This document shows positions 22,451 through 37,693 of a DNA stretch of 64,000 nt, one piece after another. The notes below the pieces were generated by a model. It had not been told where the DNA came from. It saw nothing but the letters and a program-made list of their open reading frames with translations, and made no database searches. Source of the stretch: Phyllostachys edulis (Eukaryota > Streptophyta > Magnoliopsida > Poales > Poaceae); the NCBI GenBank assembly GCA_036346405.1, contig CM070548.1, forward strand, positions 89,611,333-89,675,332. The letters are read 5' to 3'. The first letter of the stretch is position 1. Each line of letters starts with the position of its first letter. The position numbers and the translations under genes are program-made.

Positions 22451-24052
22451 GTAACCGCCCTCTTGCTCCGCCCTCTACTCCGTGTCGCCGCTCTTACAGT
22501 ACAGCTCTAGGGTTTTCCCGCGGAAATTCGGGGGGTTTTCGGTGGGGATTTCCGGATCTGGCGGGACTGGGGGGCGGTTGGGGGAGCTCCTCGCCGGAAT
22601 TGCGGGCTTCGGGGGGCGCCGCATTGGCGGGGTTGGTGGAATTGGGGGACGCTTCCTGTGCGTGGCGCTTCCGCGTGGTGGTACGAGGTGCTAATTTCTG
22701 GAGAGATTTTCCTGGCGCGTCTGGAGGTATGTGGGAGGAATGGTTGAGGTTTTAGAGGGCTTTTAGGTCGCTATGGCTATTCGACCTCTCCCTTGATGTA
22801 GCCTGCCCTTTGAGGGGGCCTGGGAATGATGCCGCTTGCCGAGGATGTGGCGTTGGCGTGATGTGATTTGGTGCCCGTTTGGGAGGGTTTGTAGCAAACG
22901 GCTTGATGAAATTTAGTTTGTTTCTACATTCCATGATACACGGGGTGTAGAGATTGGGCAGGTTTGGAGGGGGAGGATCGGATTTGCCCTGACTCCTGAC
23001 TATTCATTGCGGATGATTTGATCTCCAACCTACGGAGTCTGCTCTTTTTGATACGGCTGTGGGTAGGGTGGTCTATTTATTTTAGTGCTTTTGGGGGGCA
23101 AGGGTTCAATTTGGTGCGTTTCGTATGCGATCTCCTAGATCTTTGAAAGTTCGAAGCTTCAAGATGTATAGGTCCTTGATATTTTTGTGTGCTGGGACTC
23201 CATTATTGCCGAGGATAACTGATGCATTGAGTGATATTAATGTTCTTTGTAGTTTAGTTCTCGGTGATTTAGGCTAAAGATCTGATTTTGGTAAATTTTC
23301 TGTGGTCATGGAAATGTTTTGGTTTGACTATTGAACTGGAGGTGCTTCAATAAATTTTAGGGAGTGAGTCTTGGTTGGGGTTATTAGGGAGATTCGGTAC
23401 AGAGTTTAATTTAGTAGTCCGTGTTAATGGTTTAACTCCAGTGCGTGGGCTGGTGCTTACTGATCAGCCTGTTGGTTCTGTGACCTTGTAGTCGTAACAT
23501 TTGGTGGAATTGGGATTACTTTGGTCTTTCATTTCCAGAAGTTAATCTGTAGTGTTGTTCACATAAAGACTGAGATTGAGCTTAGTCTTTACCCAATTGG
23601 AGGCTCACAAGTGATCTTTCATACTTTTCAATCGAGTTCTCACGGGTCCATATTGGTGCTGACTTAGGTGCAATAGTCTCTTAGAACGAGGATTAATTTT
23701 TTCGGGTATGTTATCTGTTAGGTAATGGACTTCATTAAGATGGGGTTGATATATTGTTTTTTTTCATTGTTGATGTTTTCTGGTTTGGTAATGAGATCCT
23801 GAAGTCATGTCCATATTGGGACTTTGAGGCTGTGATGTTGCTTTTGGTAATTATACAACATCCGATGCAATATATTTGTTAACTGGGCCAGCGTAGGTCA
23901 GTATGGCGAGTCAAAAATATTACCGAATGGTTTGGGCTTCTAGGAGTTTCTTCGTGTAGTAGATAGTAAACACCTACCTGCATAATTTAGTGTCATTTTG
24001 TTATTTTTTGTCATATAATCATTGGACTTATTATGTTGTACTTTTTTAGCAG
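22451..24052 (+). other. leader intron of DEK1
   Basis: T-rich, GT..AG bounded (GTAACC at 22451, TTTTTTAGCAG ending 24052), about 1.6 kb. Long leader introns are common in plant housekeeping genes and often raise expression. No element or open frame of note inside. Confidence 0.5.
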
Positions 24053-24111
24053 GTTTCTTTGAGTTTGTATCCATGATTTCAGCTTTCAGAAGGTGATTGC
24101 AGAGGGGGAGG

Positions 24112-27100
24112 ATGGAAGAGGAGGAACACCACGGGGTTGTTTTGGTATGCAGCATCTGCGGGTTCCTCTTCGCTGCCCTTGGCCCTCTCAGCTTTTGGGT
24201 CCTATGGGCTGTGAATTGGAGGCCATGGAGGTTATATAGGTACGCCGGAGATTTAGTATGCAATCTTTTATTAGCATCTAGCATTCATATGTTTCTTAAT
24301 TGGGCTTAGCCAATATCCTGCTGTGTTTATTGCTTATTGTGGTCTCTATTTTTTCCTATTGAAATTATATGTGTTTTGTCTTTGTACAATTGAATATCAT
24401 GATTGATTCAATGTTCAATGCACAGGCCTCATCAAATTCATCATAGGTAAAGTAGGAAACCTTTTTTTCTCCTATTGTTTGTATTGTGAATGTTAACTTT
24501 GTGCTTTCTAATAGTTCTGTGCACGAGGTCCATCTTTGTAGCAGTATGCTAGTAGTAAATTTGTTGCTGCATCCGTAAAACTTTCAACCAATAAAATGTG
24601 TTTTGCTCGTACTGCATAAGTGCATATTCAGACAGCAAAGTAGGTAGGGTTGGTATCAGGAACACACTAACACATGAGATTATTTTTTGTAGTTGTACTA
24701 TATCGCCAATCTTGCATCATGCTTTCTGGTTACTTTAAGCCTGCTGTTCATATATGGAATATGATTTTGTAGTTCTGTCTGATTTTCTGCTTATCAGAAG
24801 TAGTAGTCTGGCAAATATGCATATTTACTTATGCTCATCGTGTTCAGGATGCATTTACTAGGTTCTCTCATTTGCATTTGTCTCATTTACGTGTTAACCT
24901 TTTCCACTTTATTTTGTTATTCAGTTGGATATATGCAAGGCAATGGCCAGCATACGCGCAAGGACCTCAACTAAGCACACTGTGCAGCTTTTTGACTCTT
25001 TTTGCATGGCTTGTCGTCATTTCCCCTATAGCAGTTCTGATAGTATGGGGAACCATCCTTATTGCTCTTCTGGAAAGGAACACAATTGGTTTAGCTGTTA
25101 TAATGGTTGGTGTGGCTTTGCTGCTGTCATTCTACTCTATAATGCTCTGGTGGAGAACGCAATGGCAAAGCTCAAGTATGTTTTCTATTCTTTGTCATGA
25201 TTGTATAGCTTATCATTTATTTCTCTAGAATATTATTTCCATACGTAACCCATGGGTCACAGATTCATTAAATTTGATACTCTGATGAGTTGTTTTTGTC
25301 TATGATTTTTTTGCTATTATTTGAAATCCACTTGATCTTTTGTATTATCTTCTATTCATTGTGATCGTCCTGTCATTCTCTCAGGGTGATGCTTTACCGG
25401 CAGTTGTAATTGCTTTTCTCTTGTAGATTATAGTTTATGTATTTTGTCCTTAATGTGTATCTCGCTAGTGAAATGTATTAAGTCCATATTATACAAGGCT
25501 CTAAAAATCGGATCTAGGCGGCGCCTAGGCGCTAGGCGATGGCCGGCTGCCGCGATTTTGGCAAAGTCGGCGAGCTAGGCAGCCTCCCCACCTAAGCGGT
25601 CCAAGCCGGGTTTGGGCGGAGCTCAAAGTGGCGGCCTAGGCGGGTGCCACGGCACTTGGGCGGGCGACGAGCTGGCGTTGGGCGAGAGAGAGAAGGGGGC
25701 GTGTGGGCGGAGGTGGAGGAACCGACTAGGGAGGAGGAACTTGACTTGCGGCAGCTGCGACGACAAGAGGGAGGAGGGAGAGGAAGGGGGGAGGAGACCA
25801 TGGTTCGCCGGAGGGGAGTGAACCCAAGTTAGACCAAGTGAGAAGGGGGGAGCATGGCAAGAGGGAAGGTCGTAGTTGCCGTCGCCGTTTTCGCCACTAG
25901 ATCTCGTCGTCTCCGCCGCCGCTAGGTCGTAGTCGGCGTCACATCGTGGTCATCTAGGAGGAGGCAGGCGGCGGCGCGTGTGAGGAGTTGGGAACTTGGG
26001 AGGCAACGTGATGAGGATTGAGGAATGAGGAATGAGGAATGAGGCGGCTGGGTTCTAGACTTCTAGGGCAAGTGGGAATGTGAAGTGAACTCAGGATGGG
26101 TCTTGTGGGCTGTGGCCTTGTTGGGTTGGGCCAACCGCTTGGTCATGGCCATCTTCTTTTTTTTTGTAACTTGTTTTATGCGATAGATGTAGAGATCTTC
26201 TGTGTCTCCTTGCTGTGATGAGGCTGCTGCCCTCTGCTCTGCTTCTCGCCGCCTCTGCTCTGTATCACTGTAGCCAAGTCGGTCGCCTATGCGCCGGGCC
26301 ACCGCCCGACTAGCGCCTAACGCTTTCTTGAACCTATTATACAGACCTCTGACTTATTGCGAGTAGTAATGAAACTACAGGAAGATGTTGTCTGTATGCC
26401 CTTTCTTTTTTCTGAGTGTTAGCTTCTGTGCGCATGGATGCTGGGTGCTCTTGAAATTCATTAGACTTGGGGGGGGGACCTTTCTCTCTCTAGAACATAG
26501 GATAAACCCTACTGACTTCTGGCTATAAACATTATATGTTACTTGACCCCGTAAATTTGACATGATGTTCTGTGCCAAATTCCTTGAGGCAGGACATGGT
26601 CAGTCACATTAGGAGATCGAAATACCAAGGAACTTAATGCAAAACATGCTCAGTACTTCAGTGTCATAAAAGATGGTCATATTGATTTGTTATATTACCA
26701 TAACCAAATGTACGGATAAACTTAATATACATGCATAAAGGGAAAAGTTTTAAAGTCTCGTGAGGGTTCAAATGCTATCAGCAGTTTCCTCTAAAAGAGA
26801 GTTATCAGCAGAATGCGTTTTTGCAGGGTTTTCAGTAGTTGTTCCAGCTCTTTCTTCACTTAGCTTTGTAGGTGCTGTTTCTTTTTAAATTGGAGCACTC
26901 TATTATCTCTTTGTTCTTTATTGAGCTGACACGCTGGTTCTTTGTTGATCTCTTAACGATGTTAACAAATGGATTGTTTGGTGCAGAGGCTGTTGCTTAT
27001 CTTCTGCTCCTGGCAGTAGGTCTACTGTGTGCCTATGAATTTTGTGCTGTTTATGTTACAGCCAGTGCCAGTGCTTCTGAGCTCAATTCCTCATCTGGGT

Positions 27101-30100
27101 TCTTCTTTGGGGTATCTGCAATATCATTGGCCATCAATATGCTCTTTATATGTAAAATACTATTTAATGGTAAAGCTGTTCTTCTCTTTTAGTTGAGAAT
27201 CTCTTATCACTCATTAATACGGAAATTCGAGAAACTTCAATTCTTCATACATTTGATGTACAGGAAGTGGATTTGATGTTGATGAATATGCGCGGAGGTC
27301 GTACAAGTATGCATATTCTGATTGTGTTGAAGTGGCTCCTGTGTCATGCTCGCCTGATCCTCCAGACCCTAGTGAGTTATACATGGCAAAATCCAGCAGG
27401 TGAGTCCCACTTTTTTGTCCTTTATTAATTATACAGGACCACTTAAATATCTATTGCTAACTTGACTGTGCTGCCAACTTAAATAAGTTCTATGCTGTTG
27501 CTTTGGATAATATATCTATCTTTTCTTGCAATTTTGATAAGATATTCATTCCTTGAAAATGCAGGGTCTTGCATCTAGGGCTTCTCTACCTTTGCTCACT
27601 GGTTGTGCTTGTTGTCTATTCCATCTTGTATGGTCTGACCTCAAAAGAAGCACACTGGTTGGGAGCTTTAACTTCAGTTGCAGTAGTGATCCTTGGTATG
27701 TTTTTTCATTGTACCATTGGTTGTTATACTCCGTGTCTTGTTATGTTTTTTCATTGTACCATTGGTTCTTGTACTCTGTATCTTGTTCTTTGACATCTTA
27801 TTTTCTTTTGTACAGACTGGAATTTGGGCTTGTGTTCATTTAGGTTTGAGCTTCTTAAAAGTCGGACAATAGTGTTATTTATGGCTGGAACATCAAGGGT
27901 TTTTCTTATATGCTTTGGGGTGCATTACTGGTTTGTATTCATCTTTGTGCTTTTTATAGTTGGAACATATTTAAGAACTAGTACTTTGTCCTATTTGCTA
28001 ACTAAGGTGTTACATTAGGTACCTTGGACATTGCATCAGTTATGCTTTTGTAGCATCTGTGCTTTTAGCTGCTGCTGTCTCTTGCTGGCTTTCTATTTCG
28101 AACCCCTCAGTTGCAAGGGTAGATGCGCTAAGAAGTACAGTGATAAAGCTGCGAGAAGGATTTCGAAGAAAGGGACAAAGTAGTTCTTCAAATTCATCAG
28201 AAGGTTGTGGATCTAGTGTGAAGCGTAGTAGTGGTAGTGTTGAAGCAGGTCAACATGGTAACGCTACTGATTCTATGTACAGAAGCAATTCACAAAGCGA
28301 TGGTGTCAATTGGAACAATGCTCCTTTTGATCGATCCAATAGTTGTCAAGAAGGCCGGAGCTCTGACAAGAACATAGATAGTGGACGTGCAAGTTTAGCC
28401 CATCGCAGTAACTCTTGCCTTTCTGCTGTCCAAGACTCTGAAACTGCCATAGTTTCAGCAGATAGGCATGGGGATCCTACTGCTTCACTTGTTGTTTGTT
28501 CTAGTAGCGGTTTGGAAAGTCAAGGTTGCGATTCTAGTGGATCAGCTACTGCCTTGGGTAATCAGCAACTATTGGATTTGAACTTGGCTGCAATTTTTCA
28601 GGACAGACTGAATGACCCAAGGATCACATCTATGCTAAAAAGGAATGGTGGGCTTGGAGATGTAGAACTGGCTAATCTTCTTCAGGATAAAGGCCTTGAT
28701 CCAAATTTTTCCTACATGTTGAAAGATAAGGTTATGGATCCACGGATTTTAGCTTTGCTACAGAGAAGCAGCTTAGATGCGGACAGAGAGCATCAAGATG
28801 ATGTAGATGTTACTGCTACTGATTCAGATAGATTGGATACAACTATTGCAAACCAGATCTCTCTGTCAGAAGAACTTAGGAGAAGTGGGCTAGAAAATTG
28901 GCTGAACCTGTCAAGGCTGATATTCCATCAAGTAGCTGGTACTCCAATACGAGCCTTTGTTGTTTTTACCCTAATATTCATCATGGAGACAGTTACTGTC
29001 GCCGTCCATCAACCGGAGGCCATAAAGGTGATAAATGCAACACATGAACAGGTAATTTTTGTTGCTGATGCACTATAATACCTTTAAAAGGTCGATTTTA
29101 ATTTTGATTAAGACTGATTGCTTTTCCTTAAATTGGCAGTTTGAGTTTGGTTTCTCGATACTGCTTCTATCACCAGTTGTCTGCTCCATCATGGCATTCA
29201 TTTGGTCCTTGCGCGCGGAAGAGATGATGATGACATCCAAATCCCGGAAGGTGATATACAACAAAAGAGAATTTTTGATTGTTTTCCAATGATCGTGCCA
29301 TGCCAGGATAAAAATTGTCATATTAATAAAAGATTAATTTTGTTTACCATATCAGAACAAGTGCTTGTATTGTTTCTGTTTGAACATTTACTGTGAGCCA
29401 AATGCTATGTAATGCAAAATGAATATGATGCTAGTGGCAAATGGAAAATTCTTATTGTGCATGAATTTAGTAATATCTTTATGTGTGTGGGCCTCTTAAG
29501 ATAACCATGAGTATCTTTACTAGACATGCTTCAGTGCATCTAGCTCTCTTCTGTAAAATCTGTTTTTGATGTGCCGTGTCACTTGTGTGCTTTATATTGC
29601 ATTGAATATGCTATTATATCACTTAATATTACTGGATTCTCAGCTATAATGACTTGCCTTTCTTTTATCCATCTTCAGTATGGCTTCATTGCGTGGCTGC
29701 TCAGTACATGTGTTGGTTTACTTCTCTCTTTCTTGAGGTATGTTGCTTAATATTTTAAACATTAATTACTACTTACTATTATAAGTTTAACCACATGTGA
29801 ATACTACTCAAGTACTCATTAGTTTTCCATGCCTGTTTTGGTGCCATGCTTATTTGACTAAAGATTTTCACAAGGGCATCAAATGAAATATGCAGAGCAT
29901 GGTACTCATAACCATTTGTTTTGTACTTTTGTATATGCTTTTAAGTTCTACTATATTATTGTATTTTATTATTTCATATATTCTTTTCATAACTTTTTAT
30001 TGCGACCCCATCTGGCTTCTGTACAGGAGAATCATGTATATGGAACTTATCATATATATATTTTGAAACTTATGGGACTTGTTATGTTTGTGGAATGTAT

Positions 30101-33100
30101 TGGTGTGTTTACTAGTGAAAACATAGTTATGTGTCATTCTTCAGTTGGCAACCGAATGGATCTATCTATTTAGATTCTTAAAATTAATTTCAGCACTGGG
30201 TACATCTATTTACTTTTGTGTTTTTCAGTATAGCGGTTTGCATAAAATTATACTTTAAGGTGCTTTGTCCTAAAGTATGTTAGGAAAATAGGGAGTCAAC
30301 TGTTGTATTCCAAGTGCCCAATGGGCTAATATATAGAGGTACAAGAAGTCAAGAACACATGTCTCGAGGGAAATACAATATGGGACTAAACACTAGAATA
30401 GCACCAAGGAAAAAAACCGGCTGGTTACCGGCAGTAACCAGAGAAACCGGCCGGAAATGGTAGAAAAAAAACCGGCCAAAAAATTTTCAAATTTAAATTT
30501 GAATTTATGACTGCATAATGCACTTCCTAGGTTGGTTTAGGCCTTTTTTTGTGCTAGATTAGCTATTGTATGAGCTAAATATGCTTGAATTATTGTACTC
30601 TCAAGTCCCAATGTTTTTTAGACAATCTAGCCTACCTAGTACATGCTAATTGGAATCTTGGAAAGGACACTGGGCCCCATGAGCAGTAAGGATTGTTACT
30701 TCATTGAACACTTTCTAATTAATATTTGCATTATTCCAATTGCTAATTACCCATAACCGGTTTTCTTTGTTTTTTCCGGTTTTGGTCCCGGTTTTGGGCG
30801 GTAACAGGTTTTCAAAATCCGCATTTCAAAATTCAGTTTTCGAAATCCATCCGGTTTTTTCCCGGTTTTCCCGGTAACTGGCCGCCGACTGGTTTTTCCA
30901 CTGGTTCCGGGATTTGGATCCTTGAATAGCACACATATTTTTGGAAGCATGTGCAAGCTTTAAAGCTTTAGGTTGATTGCTATTTTTAGCTGGATAATGG
31001 GTGCTAGCTTGACATATTCAAATCATCTTCTGTCTATACCTGTTTTGCATATATATGACTCCTATAGCAACTGGATGTCTACAATCAATTTATACATTTT
31101 ATTGGTGAAATGTATCATGTTTTTGGTCTAAAAGTTACCTATGCAATTCTGCAGCAAGTCATCAGTTATATTGGGTTTGTCTCTCACGGTCCCACTTATG
31201 GTGGCTTGCCTCTCATTTGCTATTCCTATATGGATGCGTAACGGCTACCGTTTCTGGATTCCGGGAGGGGAGCTTGATAGTCGTGAAAATATTCGTCAAG
31301 CTACAGGGAAGAAAGAGGTTTGTTATTCAGTTCTTTGTAAAGTTAGCAATGGGCGCTTTGTTTTCATTTGTATATTAAAATAGGCAATATGCAGTATTCA
31401 TCTATATAAGTTCTTTGCATAGTTATAAGGTATGCCGAAATGTGACCCAGTCTTGTATTACGTGTCTTATGTCAACAATACCATTAGCAAGAGCTGGATG
31501 AATACCTGAATGTGCTTACTGGGGATCAGTTTTCTCCATATTGTGCTTGTCCTATCAGCACGACTGCACCATGTTTTGTAGCATGTCCAAATGTGATCAA
31601 TTTTTTTGTCCCAATTTATAGCACATATTTGTGTTTATTTCACTTTTCTAACATTATTGTAGATAGTTTGGAATGCTTTTCAACCTTCCAGCAATAGTCA
31701 TTAAAATTATGTTCATGTTGCTCATCATTGGTCTTTTGTTGTCAGCGGGCTCTCTTTGCAATCAGCATAACTGTCTTCACTGCATCAGTTATTGGCCTTG
31801 GTGCAATTGTATCAGCGAAGCCTTTGGATGCTTTAGGCTACAAGGGATGGGATGCTGATAAAAGGAGTTTCTATTCTCCCTATGCAACATCGATGTATCT
31901 TGGATGGGCATTATCTTCAACAATTGCTGTGCTTGCCACTGGGGTGATACCTATTGTTGCTTGGTTTGCCACATACCGATTTTCACCTTCATCAGCTATA
32001 TGTGTTGGCCTTTTTGCAAGTATGTCCTCCCTGATCTTTTCTCAAAGTTCTCATTGGATATTGAACGGATGGCCTTACACTTTCAGATAACTGACTCCCA
32101 AGTTGTGACTTTCTGCAGCTGTTCTTGTATCCTTTTGCGGTGCGTCCTACTGGGGAGTGGTAAATTCACGAGAGGACGGGGTTCCTCTGAAGGCTGATTT
32201 CTTGGCAGCCTTACTTCCCTTACTTTGCATTCCTGCAATGTTCTCGCTGTTCACTGGGCTGTACAAATGGTATAAAGATCATCTTTAGCTTTGCATTTCC
32301 ACTCGTATTTCTGCTCTGCTGAGATGAAATTGCAAATAATTTCAGGAAGGATGATGATTGGAAGATCTCCCGTGGAGTTTACCTTTTTGTTGGCATGGGA
32401 ATGTTGCTATTGCTCGGTGCAATATCAGCAGTTACTGTCACAATTAGACCTTGGACTGTAAGTAAAGTTTTTGTGACCCATATATTTAAAATAGTTTCAT
32501 ATTAATATCAATTCATCTGTGTTATAACAGAGGATAATTGACCTGTCATCTTTATATAGGTTGGAGTTGCATGCCTCCTAGTCATCCTGTTCCTTGTGTT
32601 TGCTATTGGGGTCATTCACTACTGGACATCTAACAACTTCTATTTAACAAGGACACAGATGTTACTCGTTTGTTCCCTTGCTTTTCTCCTCGCGTTGGCT
32701 GCCTTCCTGATGGGTTTATTTCAGGGTGACCGCATGTTCTTCCTTTGTCTTTCAACCTGTTTTCACTACTTTTATCGGTTTGAGGTACTGTTGTCATATA
32801 CTCATATTAAATACACATAAATTGAATTAGCTTACGATTTTTGCAGGGAAGCCTTTTGTTGGAGCATCTATAGGTTATTTCTCATTTCTGTTTCTTCTCA
32901 CGGGAAGGGCTTTGACTGTAAGTTTGATATATGTTAAGATAACTGCTAGCCATCAGATGCTAGTTTTGATGTTTGATGATCTTGTAATGCTGAATGAATG
33001 TATTCTTCTCAGGTCCTTCTATCGCCACCAATTGTTGTGTATTCACCAAGGGTATTACCTGTATATGTTTATGATGCTCATGCAGACTCTGCTAAAAATG

Positions 33101-36100
33101 TTAGGTATGGAAACAACCTTTCCAATTCTACCTATTCACGTATCTTTCTTGTGTTCAGGATTGGTCATAATTTCTTTTTTGTTTGTGTTCTATCCTATCA
33201 TAGAAGTGCTGTTGTCAGCTGACAAAATACCCTAACTAACATCATTCTCTTTACAGCTATGCTTTCCTTATCTTGTATGTGATTGCAATGGCAACTGAGG
33301 TTTGGGGTGTTATTGCTAGTCTAATACTGAATCCTCCATTTGTTGGGGCTGCTATTTCTGCTATTACTCTTGTAACTGCCTTCAGTTTTGCTGTTTCTCG
33401 ACCATGCCTGACTCTTAAGGTTGGTACTTTTGTGCAGCTAAAATCAGCAAACTGTATTCAACTGAACATTCTTTGTTCTTGCTCCCTTTTTCATCTGTAG
33501 ATTTAAAGTAATAATCTTTTTGAATTTTGAATCAGATGATGGAGGATGCCGTTCATTTTCTCAGCAAGGATACAGTTGTGCAAGCAATGTCACGGTCTGC
33601 TAACAAAGTAAGTCTATTGTGTATTTGTATTATTAAGTATTCAACAAATCCCTGCTATTAAAATTGGTTAATGTAGTTTTTTTGTGCATACTTCCGTTAA
33701 ACTAGTTTCAACTAGCCTTTCTACTTTTCTTTTCCATTAGCATCTAGTGCTGAGAGCTAGCAGCATTTTTGAGCTTAATCTAGTGCATCTAAGTTCTATC
33801 GTATACGTCTCCTACTTGTGAGCCTTGGGAAGTACATAAATGTTACCGAGTTGACATCATATTTTAATCTATTTCAGCAGCTCTTCATTTGTAGGCAGGA
33901 TTACCTGTCCAGATCATAATCTTTTTAGTTAATCCACCAATTTCCAGGATCTGTACATAACAATGAAATTACTGTAACAATATGATATTTGTTGTTTCTA
34001 TGTTGTTGATAGTATGTTTTGTGTGCAACGCAGACAAGAAATGCTATATCTGGGACTTACTCAGCGCCTCAGAGGTCTGCAAGTTCTGCCGCTCTTTTGG
34101 TTGGGGATCCTGCTATTACAGTGGATAGGGCTGGGAACTTTGTACTTCCTAGGGCTGATGTTATGAAGCTGAGAGATCGCTTGAGAAATGAAGAAATCAC
34201 TGCGGGATCTTTCTTTTGTGGAGTAAAAAATTGTTTAATGATTTGCCCTGGTTCCCCTCCAGATGTCGATTATCGGAGGAATATGTGTGCCCATGCACGG
34301 ATTTTGGCTTTAGAAGAAGCAATTGATACTGAATGGGTGTATATGTGGGACAAATTTGGCGGCTATTTGCTTCTGTTGCTTGGCTTGACCGCAAAAGCTG
34401 AACAAATACAGGTATAAACTCGGTTCTTTTATCATTCTTGTCTTCCCCCCTGATTCGCTAGCATTTTAAACGCTGTGTATTTCTATTTTGTTTTAGGATG
34501 AGGTTCGTCTTAGACTTTTTCTGGACAGCATAGGTCTTTCTGACTTAAGTGCCAAAGAAATTAAGAAATGGATGCCTGAAGATCGGAGGCAATTCGAACT
34601 CGTTCAAGAAAGGTAATTTATAATGTTTTTTAATTATACATGGTTGTATGTAGAGCTCCCAGAAAATCATGGGCTCATCATCTAAATTTTGCTCTTATCT
34701 GTGTCTGTAGCTACATAAGGGAAAAAGAAATGGAAGAGGAGGTCTTGATGCAAAGGCGAGAGGAAGAAGGGAAGGGAAGGGAAAGAAGGAAGGCATTGTT
34801 GGAGAGAGAGGAACGTAAGTGGAAGGAGCTTGAAATGTCACTGCTGTCCTCTATTCCTAATGCTGGAAGCAGGGATGCTGCGGCCATGGCGGCAGCTGTC
34901 AGAGCTGTGGGTGGTGACTCTGCTCTGGAAGACTCTTTTGCAAGGGATAGGGTCTCGTCAATAGCTCGTCACATACGAAAGGCACAATTGGCTCGGCGAG
35001 CAGAGCAGGTTCTGTTTCCATAATAATTATATTTTGTCAACCTCTAAAGCACAGCTTCCATGATGATATAGATTACAAATGTACTTTTTGAGTGCATGAA
35101 TTGGGTATAGTCATCCGTTCTGAGTTTATTGCCTGTCTTGTGGTTCATCTTGAAGCTGGTTACCTGACAACACATCAATTTCATGGAGCAATTTAAGTTA
35201 CACAATCAAAACCTGGATTTTTTTTCTTTTCTAATTCTAGTAGCACGTTTTATGCACATTTCCTGTAGTTACTGTTTTTGCTGATACTATTTGGATCTTT
35301 GACATTGTTATGAACTGTTGAACAGACTGGCATTCCAGGCTCTGTATGCGTACTTGATGATGAACCAAGGAGTACTGGCCGTCATTGTGGAGAGCTTGAT
35401 TTGTGTCTTTGTCAAAGTAAAAAAGTTAGCATCTCCATTGCAGTAATGGTTCAACCGGTATCTGGTCCAGTCTGTCTTTTTGGAACCGAATTCCAAAAGA
35501 AGGTTTGCTGGGAAGTCTTGGTGGCAGGGTCAGAACAGGGAATGGAAGCTGGACAAGTTGGTCTTCGATTGGTGACTAAGGGCGAAAGGATGACTACTGT
35601 TGCTAAAGAGTGGAATATTGGTGCATCAAGTATTGCAGATGGCAGGTACCAGCTGTTCACAACTGTTGTATTTTGGAAGGAAAGAAAAAAAAGTAAATCA
35701 AAAGCAGCTAACCTCATCAGTTTTTCCTTGCCACTGCAGTGCCTGATGAAAATTTGCTGTCTGTTATTCTGTTGCTTATTCCTGTGGTTTTACTTGTATT
35801 TTGTATAGAAAGGGTGTTTTTGATGTACATTCGTCAATACCGACCTTTTTTTTTGGGTTCAGACCTGTTCACTTCTGCTACATCAGTGGTTGGTCCTATA
35901 TGGTGGCTTTAGTTTTTTTAAAATGAAAACAGTAAGGGAGAGCCCTACTGAAAAGCTTAAGTTTGATTGTGATGCAAGTTTTTCCTTACCAATCGATCAC
36001 TTTATTTCCTCTCTTTTGGTATTAATATGTGAATTTGCAGGTGGCATCTTGTCACTGTGACTATAGATGCCGACCTTGGTGAAGCAACTTCTTTCATAGA

Positions 36101-37654
36101 TGGAGTTTACGATGGGTATCAAAATGGGTTGCCATTGCCTAGAAATAACGGAATTTGGGAACCTGGGACAGATATTTGGGTAGGTGCTAGGCCACCCACA
36201 GACTTGGATGCTTTTGGTAGGTCAGATAGCGAAGGTTCAGACTCAAAGATGCAGATCATGGATGCTTTCTTATGGGGAAGATGTCTGACTGAAGATGAGG
36301 TTGCTGTGTTACATACAACCATGTGTCCTGCCGAGTATGGCTTGTTTGACCTTGCAGCTGAAGATGCTTGGCATGGAAGTTATTCTGCAAGGGTAGGTTC
36401 TTGCTTCTACCAAGCAATTCTTTATTTCTAATCTTTTGTGATGTCATGAATTTGAAGGTATTACGAAACTACAGATGCGATTTTCTTAAATTTACTGTTT
36501 TTTTTCGTTTAGGTAGATGACTGGGAAAGTGAAGAAGCAAATTTTGAGCTATATGATCAAGAGGATGTTGAATGGGATGGACAGTACTCAAGTGGTAGGA
36601 AACGTCCGGTGCGTGATGCAGTAGCTATTGACATCGATTTCTTTGCTAGAAGACCAAGGAAACCAAGGTTTGAGACACGAGAGGATGTCAACCAGCGTAT
36701 GCTGTCTGTCGAAAGGGCTGTCAGGGAAGCTCTTATTGCAAAAGGAGAGAGGAGTTTTACTGATCAAGAGTTTCCTCCAGATGATAGATCTTTATTTGTA
36801 GATCCAATGAATCCTCCTCTAAAATTGCAGGTACTCTACATTCTACATGCATATCTCTAGCACTTGTGCACTAAGTATTGGTTAAGTCTTTGTCATTGAT
36901 CTATTTTTTATGAGTTTAGGTTGTTTCTGAGTGGATGAGGCCTTCTGACATAGCGAAGGAGATATCTATCAGTTCTCAGCCATGCTTGTTTTCTGGTTCT
37001 GTGAATTCCTCGGACGTGTGCCAGGTAGTGTTTGCTTTGTGCTGGTCTGGTATCCTTTGTAGTGGGAATTTTGAGCAAGACATTTTAAACCATGATTTCA
37101 TATTATTAGTTGAAGTAATATCCAATTTGCCCAACTGTTCTTTTCAGGGTCGGTTGGGAGACTGTTGGTTCCTGAGTGCAGTTGCAGTTTTAACGGAGAT
37201 GTCCCGTATATCTGAAGTTATAATCACTCCCGAGTACAATGAAGAAGGGATTTACACAGTCAGATTCTGCATTCAGGTATTCAGTAATCTGAACCATCTG
37301 CTTAATAAATATCCATTCACTTGGGGGGTTCTTTTGTAGTACATATTGGTAGACCACAACTTGGTGAGATTTTACATTTTACTCTTTTCTCCTACCCAGT
37401 TCAACATCAGAGTTTAATTGGTGAAGCAAACACAAATTTAAAAACCACAAACAAATTGTTTCTTTGCTGTATAGTTTGCCGCATGTATTGATATAGCATA
37501 TTTTGCTGTATTGGAAGAAAAACTTATCAGAGATAGTCCTGTTAGAATAGTTGGAGAGTGATTTTGCTATTCACAATTGTGCAGCTTATTCATTAATTGA
37601 GAGAGTATATATAGACAGTTACATAGGCCTCATGGGCTACATGGGACGCATAGG

Positions 37655-37693
<39 letters not shown>

